Shown in pieces: positions 40,032 to 48,428 of a DNA stretch of 64,000 nucleotides. Both the position numbers and the translations under genes were made by a program. Every line of letters begins with the position of its first letter. The first letter of the stretch is position 1. The notes below the pieces were generated by a model. The model made no database searches. It was given only the letters and a program-made list of their open reading frames with translations, and was not told the origin of the DNA. This DNA is from Streptococcus sp. CF8_St5-11. Lineage in GTDB: Bacteria > Bacillota > Bacilli > Lactobacillales > Streptococcaceae. The stretch spans positions 21,159-85,158 of the forward strand of contig NZ_JANCOJ010000006.1 in the NCBI RefSeq assembly GCF_024295625.1. Reading direction: 5' to 3'.

Positions 40032-42599
40032 ATGAATAAAACAAAGCTAAAAACATCCCTTTTTATAGTATCTTCTTTCCTGATTCCAGCTATCATGATG
40101 TTCTTTATTTACCTCTCACAAGGAATCTACTGGAACAGTGATACATCCCCCTTATTAGGAGATGGTTATCATCAGTATGTCATTTTTGATACCACACTTC
40201 GAAATATTTTACACGGGACAGACAGCCTATTTTACAGTTTTCAAAGTGGATTAGGTATTAATTTCTATGCACTCAGTAGCTATTATCTAGGAAGTTTCTT
40301 TTCTCCTCTTGTCTACTTCTTTAATGCACAATCCATGCCGGATGCTGTTTACCTCATCACTCTTCTTAAATTTGGAGCTATTGGGTTAAGCACTTATATT
40401 AGTTTACATGGAATGTTTTCTAAAATTCCTAGATCCCTGGTTCTTACCCTTTCAACCTCATTTGCTCTTATGAGTTTTGCTATCAGCCAAATTGAAATCA
40501 AAACTTGGCTAGATGTTTTTATCCTAGCACCATTAATTCTTTATGGATTCAAAAAACTCATTTACAATGAGGGAGAGATTCTCTACTTTATCAGCTTAAC
40601 CAGCTTGTTTATCCAAAATTATTATTTTGGGTTTATGATGTCTATTTTTCTTATTTTATGGTACTTGACACAACTGTCATGGGACATCAAAGGAATTGGA
40701 AAACGCTTCTTTCATTTTGTGATTGTATCTATTTTATCAGTTATAACAAGCCTTGTGATGTTATATCCAACCTTCTTAGATTTACGCACTCATGGAGAAA
40801 GTTTTTCAAAGGTTGACAGTATCTTTACAGAAAAAAGTTGGTATCTTGACGTATTTGCAAAAAATTTCATTGGAAGTTTTGACACTACTAAATATGGATC
40901 AATTCCAATGATCTACGTGGGATTATTTCCACTTCTATTAGCGATCACCTTTTTCTTTGTAAAGTCGATCAAGTTTCACGTGAAACTTTCTTACTTTATA
41001 CTCTTGACCATTCTTATTTTGAGTTTTCGTTTTCAATTATTAGATCTCCTTTGGCAAGGTATGCACGCGCCAAATATGTTTCTTCATCGATACTCTTGGA
41101 TCTTTTCTTTGACGATTATTCTGATGGCAGGAGAAGTACTAAATCGAATAGAGGAGATCACTTGGATTCGTTTTAGTCTTGCTAATTTCCTCCTTATTCT
41201 AGGATTTGGAGCAACTGTCCTTTACAGCAGTCACTATAAATTTTTAGATGCTGTCAATTTTATTGTTACTTTTGAATTTTTAATTGCTTTCTATTTGGTC
41301 TGTTTAGGATTTATCCTAAAAAAGATACCGCCTAGACTTTTCTATCTTTCGATCCTTTTTTTCTCCATTTTTGAATTATCGGTAAATAGTTATTATCAAA
41401 TGGAAGGAATTGCGAATGAATGGGTCTTTGCTTCTCGATCATCCTACGAACGCGACTTAAAAGCCATCCAATCCTTAGTAAGAGAGAAGACAGACTCAAA
41501 TTATCGGACTGAGATTCTACATCCACAAACGGGCAATGATAGCATGAAGTATGGTTATAATGGAATTTCTCAATTTTCATCTGTACGAAATACGGATGCT
41601 AGCTCGACATTGGACAAACTAGGATTTAAATCTGAAGGAACTAACCTCAATCTTCGATACCAAAACAATTCTATTTTAATGGATAGTCTATTTGGTGTTC
41701 GCTATAATTTAAGCCAACAACCTGTTCAAAAATTTGGATTTAAAGAGATTGCAACCAAAAATGGAGTCTCACTTTCAGAAAACGAATATGCCTTACCAAT
41801 CGCCTTTCTGTCAGCAAAACCTTATAAAAATACTTCCTTTACGAATTTGACACTGGATAATCAGACACGATTCATCCATCAAATCACGGATGAAAAATAT
41901 AAATTTTATAAGAAATTAAATATTCTCTCGCCTACTTCACAAAATACTACATCTTCGTTGCAAACTGCAAAAATTGAAGAAGATAGTCATCTTTCCTACG
42001 CAAGTATTCAATATGAAGTAACGGTTCCTGCCCATAGCCAACTATATGTCAATGTTCCAAATTTACAATTTTCAAACGATGATCGGAAAGATATTGAAAT
42101 CAGCTACAATGGACAGACCCAACGCTATACCATTGATAATGCCTTTCCATTCTTTTCAATTGGCCATTTTGACACAGAAGAAACAGTTACTATTCGTATG
42201 AGTTTTCCAGAAAATTCGACAGTCTCCTTTGATACACCAGAATTTTTTGCTCTGGATCTTGACCAATACACACAAGCTATTGCTAGTATTCGTCAGCAAG
42301 AAGTTGCTATTCACAAAAAGAAAAACAAATTGGTAGCAGCCTATAACGCAAATAGAGACACTACCCTTATTTTTACACTCCCTTATGATAAAGGCTGGTC
42401 AGCTAAACAAAATGGAAAGCCTATCCAAATTCATCGCATCCAGAAAGGATTAATGGGAGTTCGTGTTTCAAAAGGATCCGGAACAGTCACCTTAACATTT
42501 GTTCCCCAAGGTTTCATTGAAGGACTCATTGCCTTTTTCGTTGGAATCATTCTCTTCTTCCTCTACGAATGGAGACAAATAAAAAGACGAAAAAGTTAA
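40032..42599 (+). CDS. YfhO-family membrane glycosyltransferase-like protein
   Basis: 855 residues. About 12 membrane helices in residues 8-455 with an early extracytoplasmic motif DGYHQYVIFDT (about 44-54), then a large beta-rich extracellular domain (about 460-830) and a final helix at 830-848 followed by a basic tail. This is the layout of YfhO proteins, GT-C-like enzymes linked in Listeria and Bacillus to sugar decoration of teichoic acids. A parS site (40972-40987) lies inside the coding sequence. The acceptor polymer here is not determined. Confidence 0.85.
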   Translation: MNKTKLKTSLFIVSSFLIPAIMMFFIYLSQGIYWNSDTSPLLGDGYHQYVIFDTTLRNILHGTDSLFYSFQSGLGINFYALSSYYLGSFFSPLVYFFNAQSMPDAVYLITLLKFGAIGLSTYISLHGMFSKIPRSLVLTLSTSFALMSFAISQIEIKTWLDVFILAPLILYGFKKLIYNEGEILYFISLTSLFIQNYYFGFMMSIFLILWYLTQLSWDIKGIGKRFFHFVIVSILSVITSLVMLYPTFLDLRTHGESFSKVDSIFTEKSWYLDVFAKNFIGSFDTTKYGSIPMIYVGLFPLLLAITFFFVKSIKFHVKLSYFILLTILILSFRFQLLDLLWQGMHAPNMFLHRYSWIFSLTIILMAGEVLNRIEEITWIRFSLANFLLILGFGATVLYSSHYKFLDAVNFIVTFEFLIAFYLVCLGFILKKIPPRLFYLSILFFSIFELSVNSYYQMEGIANEWVFASRSSYERDLKAIQSLVREKTDSNYRTEILHPQTGNDSMKYGYNGISQFSSVRNTDASSTLDKLGFKSEGTNLNLRYQNNSILMDSLFGVRYNLSQQPVQKFGFKEIATKNGVSLSENEYALPIAFLSAKPYKNTSFTNLTLDNQTRFIHQITDEKYKFYKKLNILSPTSQNTTSSLQTAKIEEDSHLSYASIQYEVTVPAHSQLYVNVPNLQFSNDDRKDIEISYNGQTQRYTIDNAFPFFSIGHFDTEETVTIRMSFPENSTVSFDTPEFFALDLDQYTQAIASIRQQEVAIHKKKNKLVAAYNANRDTTLIFTLPYDKGWSAKQNGKPIQIHRIQKGLMGVRVSKGSGTVTLTFVPQGFIEGLIAFFVGIILFFLYEWRQIKRRKS
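40972..40987. other. parS site in the yfhO-like gene
   Basis: The inner 14-bp palindrome GTTTCACGTGAAAC (40973-40986) is perfect; the two outer bases are A and T instead of T and A. Confidence 0.82.
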
Positions 42600-42628
42600 G
42601 GAATCTAACCATCGGTTCACTTATAAAT

Positions 42629-42662
42629 AAAAGGCTAGGATAGTCATTATCCTAGCCTTTTC
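42629..42662. terminator. Bidirectional terminator after yfhO-like gene
   Basis: AAAAGGCTAGGATA pairs perfectly with TATCCTAGCCTTTT around a 5-base loop. Confidence 0.9.
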
Positions 42663-42667
42663 AAAAC

Positions 42668-42690
42668 AAAAAAAACACCCAAATGGGTGC
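42668..42690 (-). terminator. Terminator of the tRNA-Glu/tRNA-Asn transcript
   Basis: On the minus strand CACCC-ATTT-GGGTG is followed by eight Ts, just downstream of tRNA-Asn. Confidence 0.85.
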
Positions 42691-42698
42691 TATACTAG

Positions 42699-42772
42699 CT
42701 CCGCCAGTAGGACTCGAACCTACGACATCATGATTAACAGTCATGCGCTACTACCAACTGAGCTATGGCGGA
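42699..42772 (-). tRNA. tRNA-Asn (anticodon GTT)
   Basis: 74 nt. Acceptor arms TCCGCCA / TGGCGGA with discriminator G, D-arm AGCTCAGTTGGTAG, anticodon loop TGTTAAT and T-arm GGTTCGAGTCC all fold. CCA is not encoded. Confidence 0.96.
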
Positions 42773-42780
42773 ATGAGATA

Positions 42781-42852
42781 TAGTCCGTACGGGATTCGAA
42801 CCCGTGTTACCGCCGTGAAAAGGCGGTGTCTTAACCCCTTGACCAACGGACC
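42781..42852 (-). tRNA. tRNA-Glu (anticodon TTC)
   Basis: 72 nt. Acceptor GGTCCGT / ACGGACT with discriminator A, anticodon stem-loop CCGCCTTTTCACGG with TTC, T-arm GGGTTCGAATCCC. Identical to the copy at 63233-63304 on the other strand. Confidence 0.97.
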
Positions 42853-42902
42853 ATATATTCATTAACAGAACATATCCCATTATATCAAAATTTAACTAAT
42901 TG

Positions 42903-43661
42903 TCAAGCACTAAATTCTAAATTTTGCTCTTCAATTAATTTTTTGGCACGTTTGATATTACTTCTTGAGATTGGACAAGAATACCCTTCTTTCAACAGCA
43001 GCTGTTTCTTTTTCTTATCCATTCCAATGATCATACTTCTATTCACGATAAAAGATTGATGGGGACTGAAATATCTCTCCTCCACATCTTTCTCCAAGAC
43101 ATCTGATAAACTTCCCGCAATTTCTTTTTGAAAATTTTTCCCAACTAAGTTTAATTTATAAGCCGAACCAACAGTTTCAATATAAAGAATATCCTTAAAT
43201 GGAATTTTTATCTTTTTATCCTTAAAGTCATACTCAAAATAATCTGTCAAATCATCATTTCCAATTTGAATAGTCGTTAGGTACTCAATACACTCCTTAA
43301 TTTTTAATCTAAATAAATCTTCATTCAAATTTTTATCAATAAAATCTAAGGCAGATACTTTATAACGATAGGTAATCGAAGCGAATTCTGATTTTGTAGT
43401 AATAAAAACAATAATGGCATAAGGATTTGCTTCTCGTATTTTTTGAGCAATTTCCAGACCACAATACTCATTGTCTTGGATATGAATATCTAGAAAATAT
43501 AATTGGTGGATATCCGAATGCTGGATATAATTTTCAAATTCCGAAATTTTACCGGTAGAAATCACTTCAAGTTTAATTTCTAATTCCTTAGCAATTTCTG
43601 CAATATGTTTTTCTACCCGTATCTGTTGAGAGAGCTCATCTTCTAATAAAAAAATCTTCAT
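42903..43661 (-). CDS. comE: ComE-type competence response regulator (LytTR)
   Basis: 252 residues. Receiver domain (about 1-130) with acidic pocket EDE near 7-9, phospho-acceptor Asp in YFLDIHIQD near 58, and conserved Lys in DFIDKNL near 105. A C-terminal LytTR DNA-binding domain follows (YFEYDFKDKKIKIPF near 140, FSPHQSFIVNRSMI near 200). It overlaps comD by 4 bp. The location between tRNA-Glu and comD beside rlmH is the classic streptococcal comCDE place, which favours ComE over BlpR. Confidence 0.88.
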   Translation of the reverse strand: MKIFLLEDELSQQIRVEKHIAEIAKELEIKLEVISTGKISEFENYIQHSDIHQLYFLDIHIQDNEYCGLEIAQKIREANPYAIIVFITTKSEFASITYRYKVSALDFIDKNLNEDLFRLKIKECIEYLTTIQIGNDDLTDYFEYDFKDKKIKIPFKDILYIETVGSAYKLNLVGKNFQKEIAGSLSDVLEKDVEERYFSPHQSFIVNRSMIIGMDKKKKQLLLKEGYSCPISRSNIKRAKKLIEEQNLEFSA

Positions 43662-44998
43662 TCTTGTTCGTATCCTCCAATCTTCAAAACTTGTAAAAAA
43701 CGATTTCCTTGCAATTCCGTTTCTAAAAACATCGTTCCATAATTTGCTAAGATTTTTCTCACATTATTTAATCCTAGTCCTCTATTTTCTCCTTTTGTTG
43801 AATAACCTTCTTCATATATTTTTCTAATATCAAAAGTGATTTCATTTGTTGTATTATGAATCACTAAGTAAACAATTTTTGAAATAGAGAAAATAGCAAT
43901 ATGAACTTTCTTTTCTTCTGCTTCTTTTGAAGCTTCCAAAGCGTTTGTCACTAGAATCCCAACGATTCTCACGATATCTAATAAATCAACTGGTAGTTGC
44001 TCGATTGGTTCACTCGTTTCAAAGGTCATTTCTACCCCAGCATCTCTTGCATCCAACCAGCCTCGAATCAAAATACTTCGTAAAGCAGAATCTTTGATAT
44101 TGACCAAGTTGAATCCTGATAATGCTTCTGTATTGATCTCTTTATAACCTTTTTCCAATACTTCTCTATGAATTCTCTGTATTTCTGGAATATTTTCTTC
44201 CTCAATGGCTAACGACATAGAAATAACTAAATTTCCCAAATCATGACGAAATCCCCTGACAATAGAATAGAGACTTTGAATTTCAGCCATATACCGACTC
44301 ATTTGTTGCTCAGAAAATTCTTTATACTCCAGTTCTAAATTTTTACGATACTGATCTCGCTCGATTTTCATATGGAATAAGCTGACTACAAAAGAGAAAA
44401 AACAAATCGTTGCCAACATACTCCCAAAATTTTTATATTGCGCTTGTTCACTAATCCATAAAGCAAAATTAATCACTACAAATATAGCAAAATAGACACA
44501 GATGAGTCTCTTTAAATATTTTTCAAATTCTTTCTCATAAAAAGGAGTGAAATCAAATTCAAATAGGTCAATTAACTTCAAAATGATTCCTAAAGAAATC
44601 AAACGAATGCACATATTGTAGACAATCGAGTAAGCTGCTACAACAGCATCCCCCAATACTGAAGAGACAATTATCGTCAGAAAAGTTGCTGTTCCTTCAA
44701 CCGCTAAATAAGTAAAAAAAGAATAAAAAATGGCGCACAAGCGATTCGTCCGATTGGCATAATGATAATAAGGATATAAATAAACCGGCCATAAGAGCAT
44801 ATTTAAATCAGAGAGTCGAATATTTGAAAATAAAGTCACATCTAAAAATACTAAGAGACTTTCAAAAAGAAGAACAAAGGTGCTCAGCAGAAAGATAAAT
44901 GCAAATTGATGTTCCTGATAGATTTTTTCGTCCACTAATGCAAACGTCAGAACAATGATCCCTCCCAAGAGAAAAGACAAGATTAATGACTGAATCAC
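43658..44998 (-). CDS. comD: ComD-type competence histidine kinase
   Basis: 446 residues. Six to seven membrane helices in about residues 1-215, a coiled stretch, then the HPK10 phospho-acceptor motif FRHDLGNLVISM (about 247-258) and an ATPase domain with ALEASKEAEEKKV near 350 and GEN-RGLGLNNVRK near 410. The start is GTG with GGGAG 7 bases upstream. In relatives ComD senses the comC-encoded peptide, but no comC is visible upstream here. Confidence 0.85.
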   Translation of the reverse strand: MIQSLILSFLLGGIIVLTFALVDEKIYQEHQFAFIFLLSTFVLLFESLLVFLDVTLFSNIRLSDLNMLLWPVYLYPYYHYANRTNRLCAIFYSFFTYLAVEGTATFLTIIVSSVLGDAVVAAYSIVYNMCIRLISLGIILKLIDLFEFDFTPFYEKEFEKYLKRLICVYFAIFVVINFALWISEQAQYKNFGSMLATICFFSFVVSLFHMKIERDQYRKNLELEYKEFSEQQMSRYMAEIQSLYSIVRGFRHDLGNLVISMSLAIEEENIPEIQRIHREVLEKGYKEINTEALSGFNLVNIKDSALRSILIRGWLDARDAGVEMTFETSEPIEQLPVDLLDIVRIVGILVTNALEASKEAEEKKVHIAIFSISKIVYLVIHNTTNEITFDIRKIYEEGYSTKGENRGLGLNNVRKILANYGTMFLETELQGNRFLQVLKIGGYEQE

Positions 44999-45347
44999 AC
45001 AAACTCTCCCACTTTGTTTTTTCTATTTTATTATACTCTAGTATTATTATAAAAAAATAAAATTTTATATACAAAAAATTATAATATAAAATAGCCTAAA
45101 ATTAAAGGGAATAGGTAAAATTGTAATGTTTTTAATGTTTTTGTTACATGAATGAAAACTATTTTACACAATTTATATAATCTACACTTTGCACTATATA
45201 GGGATTGTTAGTTCTTTTTTAAAATATTCCTAATAAATCATTTCATCACTATTAATCTATAGCAAAGTATACAAAAATTAATAGATAATGAAAATTTATA
45301 CATTTTAACATAAAAGAAAAGATGCAGCAAAAGCTGCATCTCTCATT
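44999..45347. other. AT-rich gap upstream of comD; no comC found
   Basis: 349 bp where comC normally lies. I read both strands for ATG starts: the longest products are 19 and 18 codons, with no double-glycine leader. No CCNCC pattern that would encode Gly-Gly on the minus strand occurs in the part before the tRNA-Arg terminator (45317-45340). Possible promoter-like AT-rich stretches exist, but I see no clear ComE-type paired repeats. Confidence 0.7.
45317..45340 (-). terminator. Terminator of tRNA-Arg
   Basis: On the minus strand GATGCAGC-TTTT-GCTGCATC forms a perfect 8-bp stem followed by TTTTCTTTT, 8 bp after tRNA-Arg. Confidence 0.9.
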
Positions 45348-45421
45348 TGATCCCAGCAGGATTCGAACCTGCGACCGTTCGCTTAGAAGGCGAATGCTCT
45401 ATCCAGCTGAGCTATGAGACC
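45348..45421 (-). tRNA. tRNA-Arg (anticodon TCT)
   Basis: 74 nt. Acceptor GGTCTCA / TGGGATC with two wobble pairs and discriminator A, D-arm AGCTCAGCTGGATAGAGC, anticodon loop CTTCTAA, T-arm CAGGTTCGAATCCTG. Confidence 0.96.
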
Positions 45422-45463
45422 GAACTTACTTCATTTTAGCAGAAAAAGAAAGGAGCGTCAAGG

Positions 45464-45943
45464 TTATTTATGGTAAGGACTCCCCTGTTGAATCATGAAA
45501 GCACGATAGATTTGTTCCACCAACACTAATTTCATCAACTGATGAGGAAGAGTTAATTGACCAAAGCTCATTAATAGATTTCCTCTTTTTTTCACTTCAG
45601 GAGACAGACCAAGACTGCCTCCAATAACAAAAGTAAGGTTTGAATAACCAGATGTCATAATCTGGTCAATCGTTTGACTAAATTTCTCTGAAGGAAATTG
45701 TTTTCCTTCGATGGCTAATACAATCACATATTCCTTATCTGAAATCTTAGAGAGAATTCGTTCCCCCTCTTTTTCAAGGATTTGTTGATTTTCGAGTTGA
45801 CTGGCACGATCTGGAGTTTTTTCATCAACTAACTCAACCTGTTCTACTTTTGCAAATCGACCAAGCCTTTTAATATACTCCGCGATCCCATCTTTTAAGT
45901 ATTTTTCTTTTAATTTTCCAACGGTTATCAATTTAATTTTCAT
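45464..45943 (-). CDS. rlmH: RlmH, 23S rRNA pseudouridine-1915 methyltransferase
   Basis: 159 residues, full length for this SPOUT methyltransferase. Start [16 protein letters not shown]; the knot region shows [15 protein letters not shown] (about 106-120) and [18 protein letters not shown] (about 132-149), which bind S-adenosylmethionine and the dimer partner. It sits between tRNA-Arg and htrA as in other streptococci. Confidence 0.97.
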   Translation of the reverse strand: MKIKLITVGKLKEKYLKDGIAEYIKRLGRFAKVEQVELVDEKTPDRASQLENQQILEKEGERILSKISDKEYVIVLAIEGKQFPSEKFSQTIDQIMTSGYSNLTFVIGGSLGLSPEVKKRGNLLMSFGQLTLPHQLMKLVLVEQIYRAFMIQQGSPYHK

Positions 45944-45978
45944 TCCCCTATTGTAGCATAATTCTTCAATTTCACAAA

Positions 45979-46074
45979 TAATCCACAGCTATAGAAAGGA
46001 AATCTATTCTATAAAGTCCTTTTTAAAGCCATTTCTCAACTAAATTCTACAACTTATCCACAATTTGTGGATAA
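45979..46074. promoter_or_regulatory. DnaA-box cluster upstream of htrA
   Basis: TAATCCACA (45979-45987, 8 of 9), TTATCCACA (46054-46062, perfect) and TGTGGATAA (46066-46074, perfect, opposite strand). The last two face each other with a 3-base gap, just upstream of the htrA promoter and about 2.2 kb from the main oriC boxes. Confidence 0.7.
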
Positions 46075-46083
46075 CTTTAGTTA

Positions 46084-46100
46084 TTTAAGATATAATTAAG
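46084..46100 (+). promoter_or_regulatory. CiaR box overlapping the htrA -10
   Basis: TTTAAG-ATATA-ATTAAG matches the CiaR consensus NTTAAG-N5-WTTAAG exactly. A TATAAT (46091-46096) lies within it. htrA is a known CiaR target in pneumococcus. Confidence 0.85.
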
Positions 46101-46147
46101 AAAGTTTTTCTATACTTTAGACAATTTGATATCCTTAGGAGGAAAAT

Positions 46148-47329
46148 ATGAAATCTTCATCTAATTTACTGAAAAAACTTGGAAACATAACCCTCATTTT
46201 CGTTGTAGGTTTTCTAGGTGGGATTCTTGGAACCTTTTTAACCTTACAAACCTCTCATTCTTCTACTTCAAATACTGAAAGTAAGCAAGTCCACTCAACC
46301 ACTGTTAAAACAGCTTATAAAAATACAACCTCAACTAGTGAGGCCGTAGATAAGGTGAAAAATGCTGTAGTTTCTGTGATTACTTATTCTGATTCTTCGA
46401 ATCAAGGGTTATTTGAAAAAGAAGAAAACTCTGACTCACAAATTTCTAGTGAAGGTTCTGGGGTCATTTATAAAAAAGAAGGAAAATATGCCTACCTTGT
46501 TACCAATACCCATGTAATCAATGGTGCTAAAAAAGTAGATATTCTTTTAGCAGATGGGAATAAAGTCCCCGGAGAAGTAGTTGGGTCAGATGTCTATTCT
46601 GATATTGCAGTCGTTCGCATTAGTGCGGATAAAGCAAAGGCAGTAGCTGAATTCGGAGATTCAAACCAATTAACGGTCGGTGAGACTGCAATTGCAATTG
46701 GTAGCCCTCTTGGAACAGATTATGCTAATTCTGTTACCCAAGGGATTATTTCTAGCCAAGGCCGCAATGTGAAATTGAAAGCCGATAATGGACAAAATAT
46801 CTCTACACGCGCCTTACAAACAGATGCTGCCATCAACCCAGGGAATTCTGGAGGTCCATTAATCAATATTCAGGGACAAGTCATCGGAATTACCTCAAGT
46901 AAAATTTCAAATAACGGACAAACTTCAGTAGAAGGAATGGGCTTTGCAATTCCTGCAAATGATGTTGTCAATATTATCAAACAACTAGAAGAAAAAGGAA
47001 AAGTGGTTCGACCAGCTCTTGGAATCCAAATGATGGATTTATCTAATCTTTCAACTTCTGATTTAAGCCAATTAAAACTTCCTGAAAAAATCTCTGGAGG
47101 AGTACTGGTTCGTTCAACACTTGAAAATATGCCTGCTTCAGATAAATTGCAACGCTACGATGTGATCACAAAGATAGACGATACAACTATCGAGTCAACT
47201 GCAGATTTACAATCTGCCCTCTATTCTCACCAAATCAATGATACGATCAAGGTCACATTCTATCGTGATGGAAAACAACAAACAACTTCTATCAAGTTGA
47301 CAAAATCAACTGAAGATCTAAGCGATTAA
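46148..47329 (+). CDS. htrA: HtrA/DegP surface serine protease
   Basis: 393 residues. An N-terminal membrane anchor (about 14-36) is followed by a Ser/Thr linker. The trypsin-like domain carries catalytic His in VTNTHVI near 122, Asp in SDIAVVRI near 152 and Ser in NPGNSGGPL near 236. A C-terminal PDZ domain follows (about 285-390). It degrades misfolded exported proteins and, in pneumococcus, competence peptide. GGAGG lies 6 bases before the ATG. A CiaR box overlaps its promoter. Confidence 0.97.
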   Translation: MKSSSNLLKKLGNITLIFVVGFLGGILGTFLTLQTSHSSTSNTESKQVHSTTVKTAYKNTTSTSEAVDKVKNAVVSVITYSDSSNQGLFEKEENSDSQISSEGSGVIYKKEGKYAYLVTNTHVINGAKKVDILLADGNKVPGEVVGSDVYSDIAVVRISADKAKAVAEFGDSNQLTVGETAIAIGSPLGTDYANSVTQGIISSQGRNVKLKADNGQNISTRALQTDAAINPGNSGGPLINIQGQVIGITSSKISNNGQTSVEGMGFAIPANDVVNIIKQLEEKGKVVRPALGIQMMDLSNLSTSDLSQLKLPEKISGGVLVRSTLENMPASDKLQRYDVITKIDDTTIESTADLQSALYSHQINDTIKVTFYRDGKQQTTSIKLTKSTEDLSD

Positions 47330-47354
47330 CTTTCACTTTCTTGACATACTTGTA

Positions 47355-47386
47355 AACACACCTTTACGAATTTGTAAAGGTGTGTT
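47355..47386. repeat. Perfect 13-bp inverted repeat between htrA and parB
   Basis: AACACACCTTTAC (47355-47367) and GTAAAGGTGTGTT (47374-47386) surround a 6-base loop. The core TTTACG-AATT-TGTAAA is a one-mismatch member of the TTTACA-N4-TGTAAA set. No T run follows, so a plain terminator is not obvious; it ends 14 bp before the parB ATG. Confidence 0.8.
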
Positions 47387-47400
47387 ATTCTATTCATAAG

Positions 47401-48162
47401 ATGGAAAAATTAGAAAAAATAGCGGTAAAGGACATTCGAACCAATCCTTTCCAACCAAGAAAAGTATTTGATCATGAAAAATTAGAAGAACTGGCTCAGT
47501 CAATCAAAGAAAATGGCTTAATTCAACCCATTATTGTCAGAAAATCTCCAATAATTGGTTTTGAATTGCTTGCAGGTGAAAGACGGTTTAGAGCTTCAAA
47601 AATTGCTGGATTAGAGCTTGTTCCTGCGATTATTAAAGAGTTAACGGATCAAGAAATGATGCGACAAGCCATTATTGAAAATCTTCAACGAGAAGATCTA
47701 AATCCAATTGAAGAAGCTATCTCCTACCAGAAGTTAGTTGATCATGGATATAAGCACGACCAAATCGCTCAATTTATGGGGAAATCTAGACCCTATATTA
47801 GCAATATGCTTCGCTTGTTACATCTAGCTCCCTCTGTTCAAGAAGCGGTCATTCAAAATGACATTTCTTCGGCTCACGCGCGTGTTCTCGTTCCTCTTGA
47901 TGAAGAAGAGCAGCGCTTTTGGTTGGAGCGAATCAAACAGGATCATTTAAATGTTCGAACATTAGAAAACAAGATCAGTTCAAAAAGAAAACAGAAAAAT
48001 AAAAAAATAAAAGAAAGTTTCCTACTAGAAGAGGAACAACGATTGAAAAAAATATTGGGAACAGAAGTGACGATACACTCCTCTTTGCAAAATAAAGGAA
48101 CTATCCAAATTTCTTTTTCAAGTCTCGATGAATACCAACGAATTATCAACAGCCTAAAATAA
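47401..48162 (+). CDS. parB: ParB/Spo0J chromosome-segregation protein
   Basis: 253 residues from the ATG at 47401 (an in-frame GTG at 47380 lies in the inverted repeat). The CTP-binding ParB core includes IRTNPFQPRKVFD (about 11-23), LLAGERRFRASKIAG near 58-72 and IENLQREDLNPIEEA near 93-107; the HTH near 115-150 binds parS. Streptococci have ParB without ParA, and no parA is visible here. No good ribosome site precedes the ATG; a TATTCT at 47386-47391 could give a leaderless message. Four parS-like sites in the window are its expected targets. Confidence 0.95.
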   Translation: MEKLEKIAVKDIRTNPFQPRKVFDHEKLEELAQSIKENGLIQPIIVRKSPIIGFELLAGERRFRASKIAGLELVPAIIKELTDQEMMRQAIIENLQREDLNPIEEAISYQKLVDHGYKHDQIAQFMGKSRPYISNMLRLLHLAPSVQEAVIQNDISSAHARVLVPLDEEEQRFWLERIKQDHLNVRTLENKISSKRKQKNKKIKESFLLEEEQRLKKILGTEVTIHSSLQNKGTIQISFSSLDEYQRIINSLK

Positions 48163-48247
48163 GGCTGTTATTTTTATTTTTGTATTGACAAGTTTTTCCA
48201 CCATAAAAATCTTTTGAAAATAGCAGAATAATAAGCATATTCTCTAG

Positions 48248-48378
48248 TTATCCCCACTTTGTGGATAACTTTTAAAAACAATGTTAATTTGATTCCACAA
48301 TCTGTGGAAAAGTTTAAAAATATAATTTTCTTCCCTAAAATTTAGCCTGTGGAAAACTATTTTCGTTTGTGGTAGAAT
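48248..48378. other. oriC left part: DnaA boxes and dnaA promoter
   Basis: DnaA-box matches: TTATCCCCA (48248, 8 of 9), TGTGGATAA (48260, perfect), TGTGGAAAA (48303, 8 of 9) and TGTGGAAAA (48348, 8 of 9). A TGG-TAGAAT extended -10 (48370-48378) lies next to the last box, so DnaA can repress its own gene. Confidence 0.85.
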
Positions 48379-48428
48379 AGGAGTAAGTATGATTTGATAC
48401 AATTCAAGAAAAGGAGGGAAGTCTGATA

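Noticed and set aside
44862..45074. 70-codon minus-strand frame overlapping the comD start
   Set aside because: It overlaps comD in another frame, and its sequence has no family resemblance.
45152..45211. 19-codon plus-strand frame upstream of comD, considered as comC
   Set aside because: It is on the wrong strand for the operon, has no double-glycine leader and no charged mature peptide.
45255..45311. 18-codon minus-strand frame, considered as comC
   Set aside because: No Gly-Gly site and no ribosome site; mostly hydrophobic AT-driven codons.
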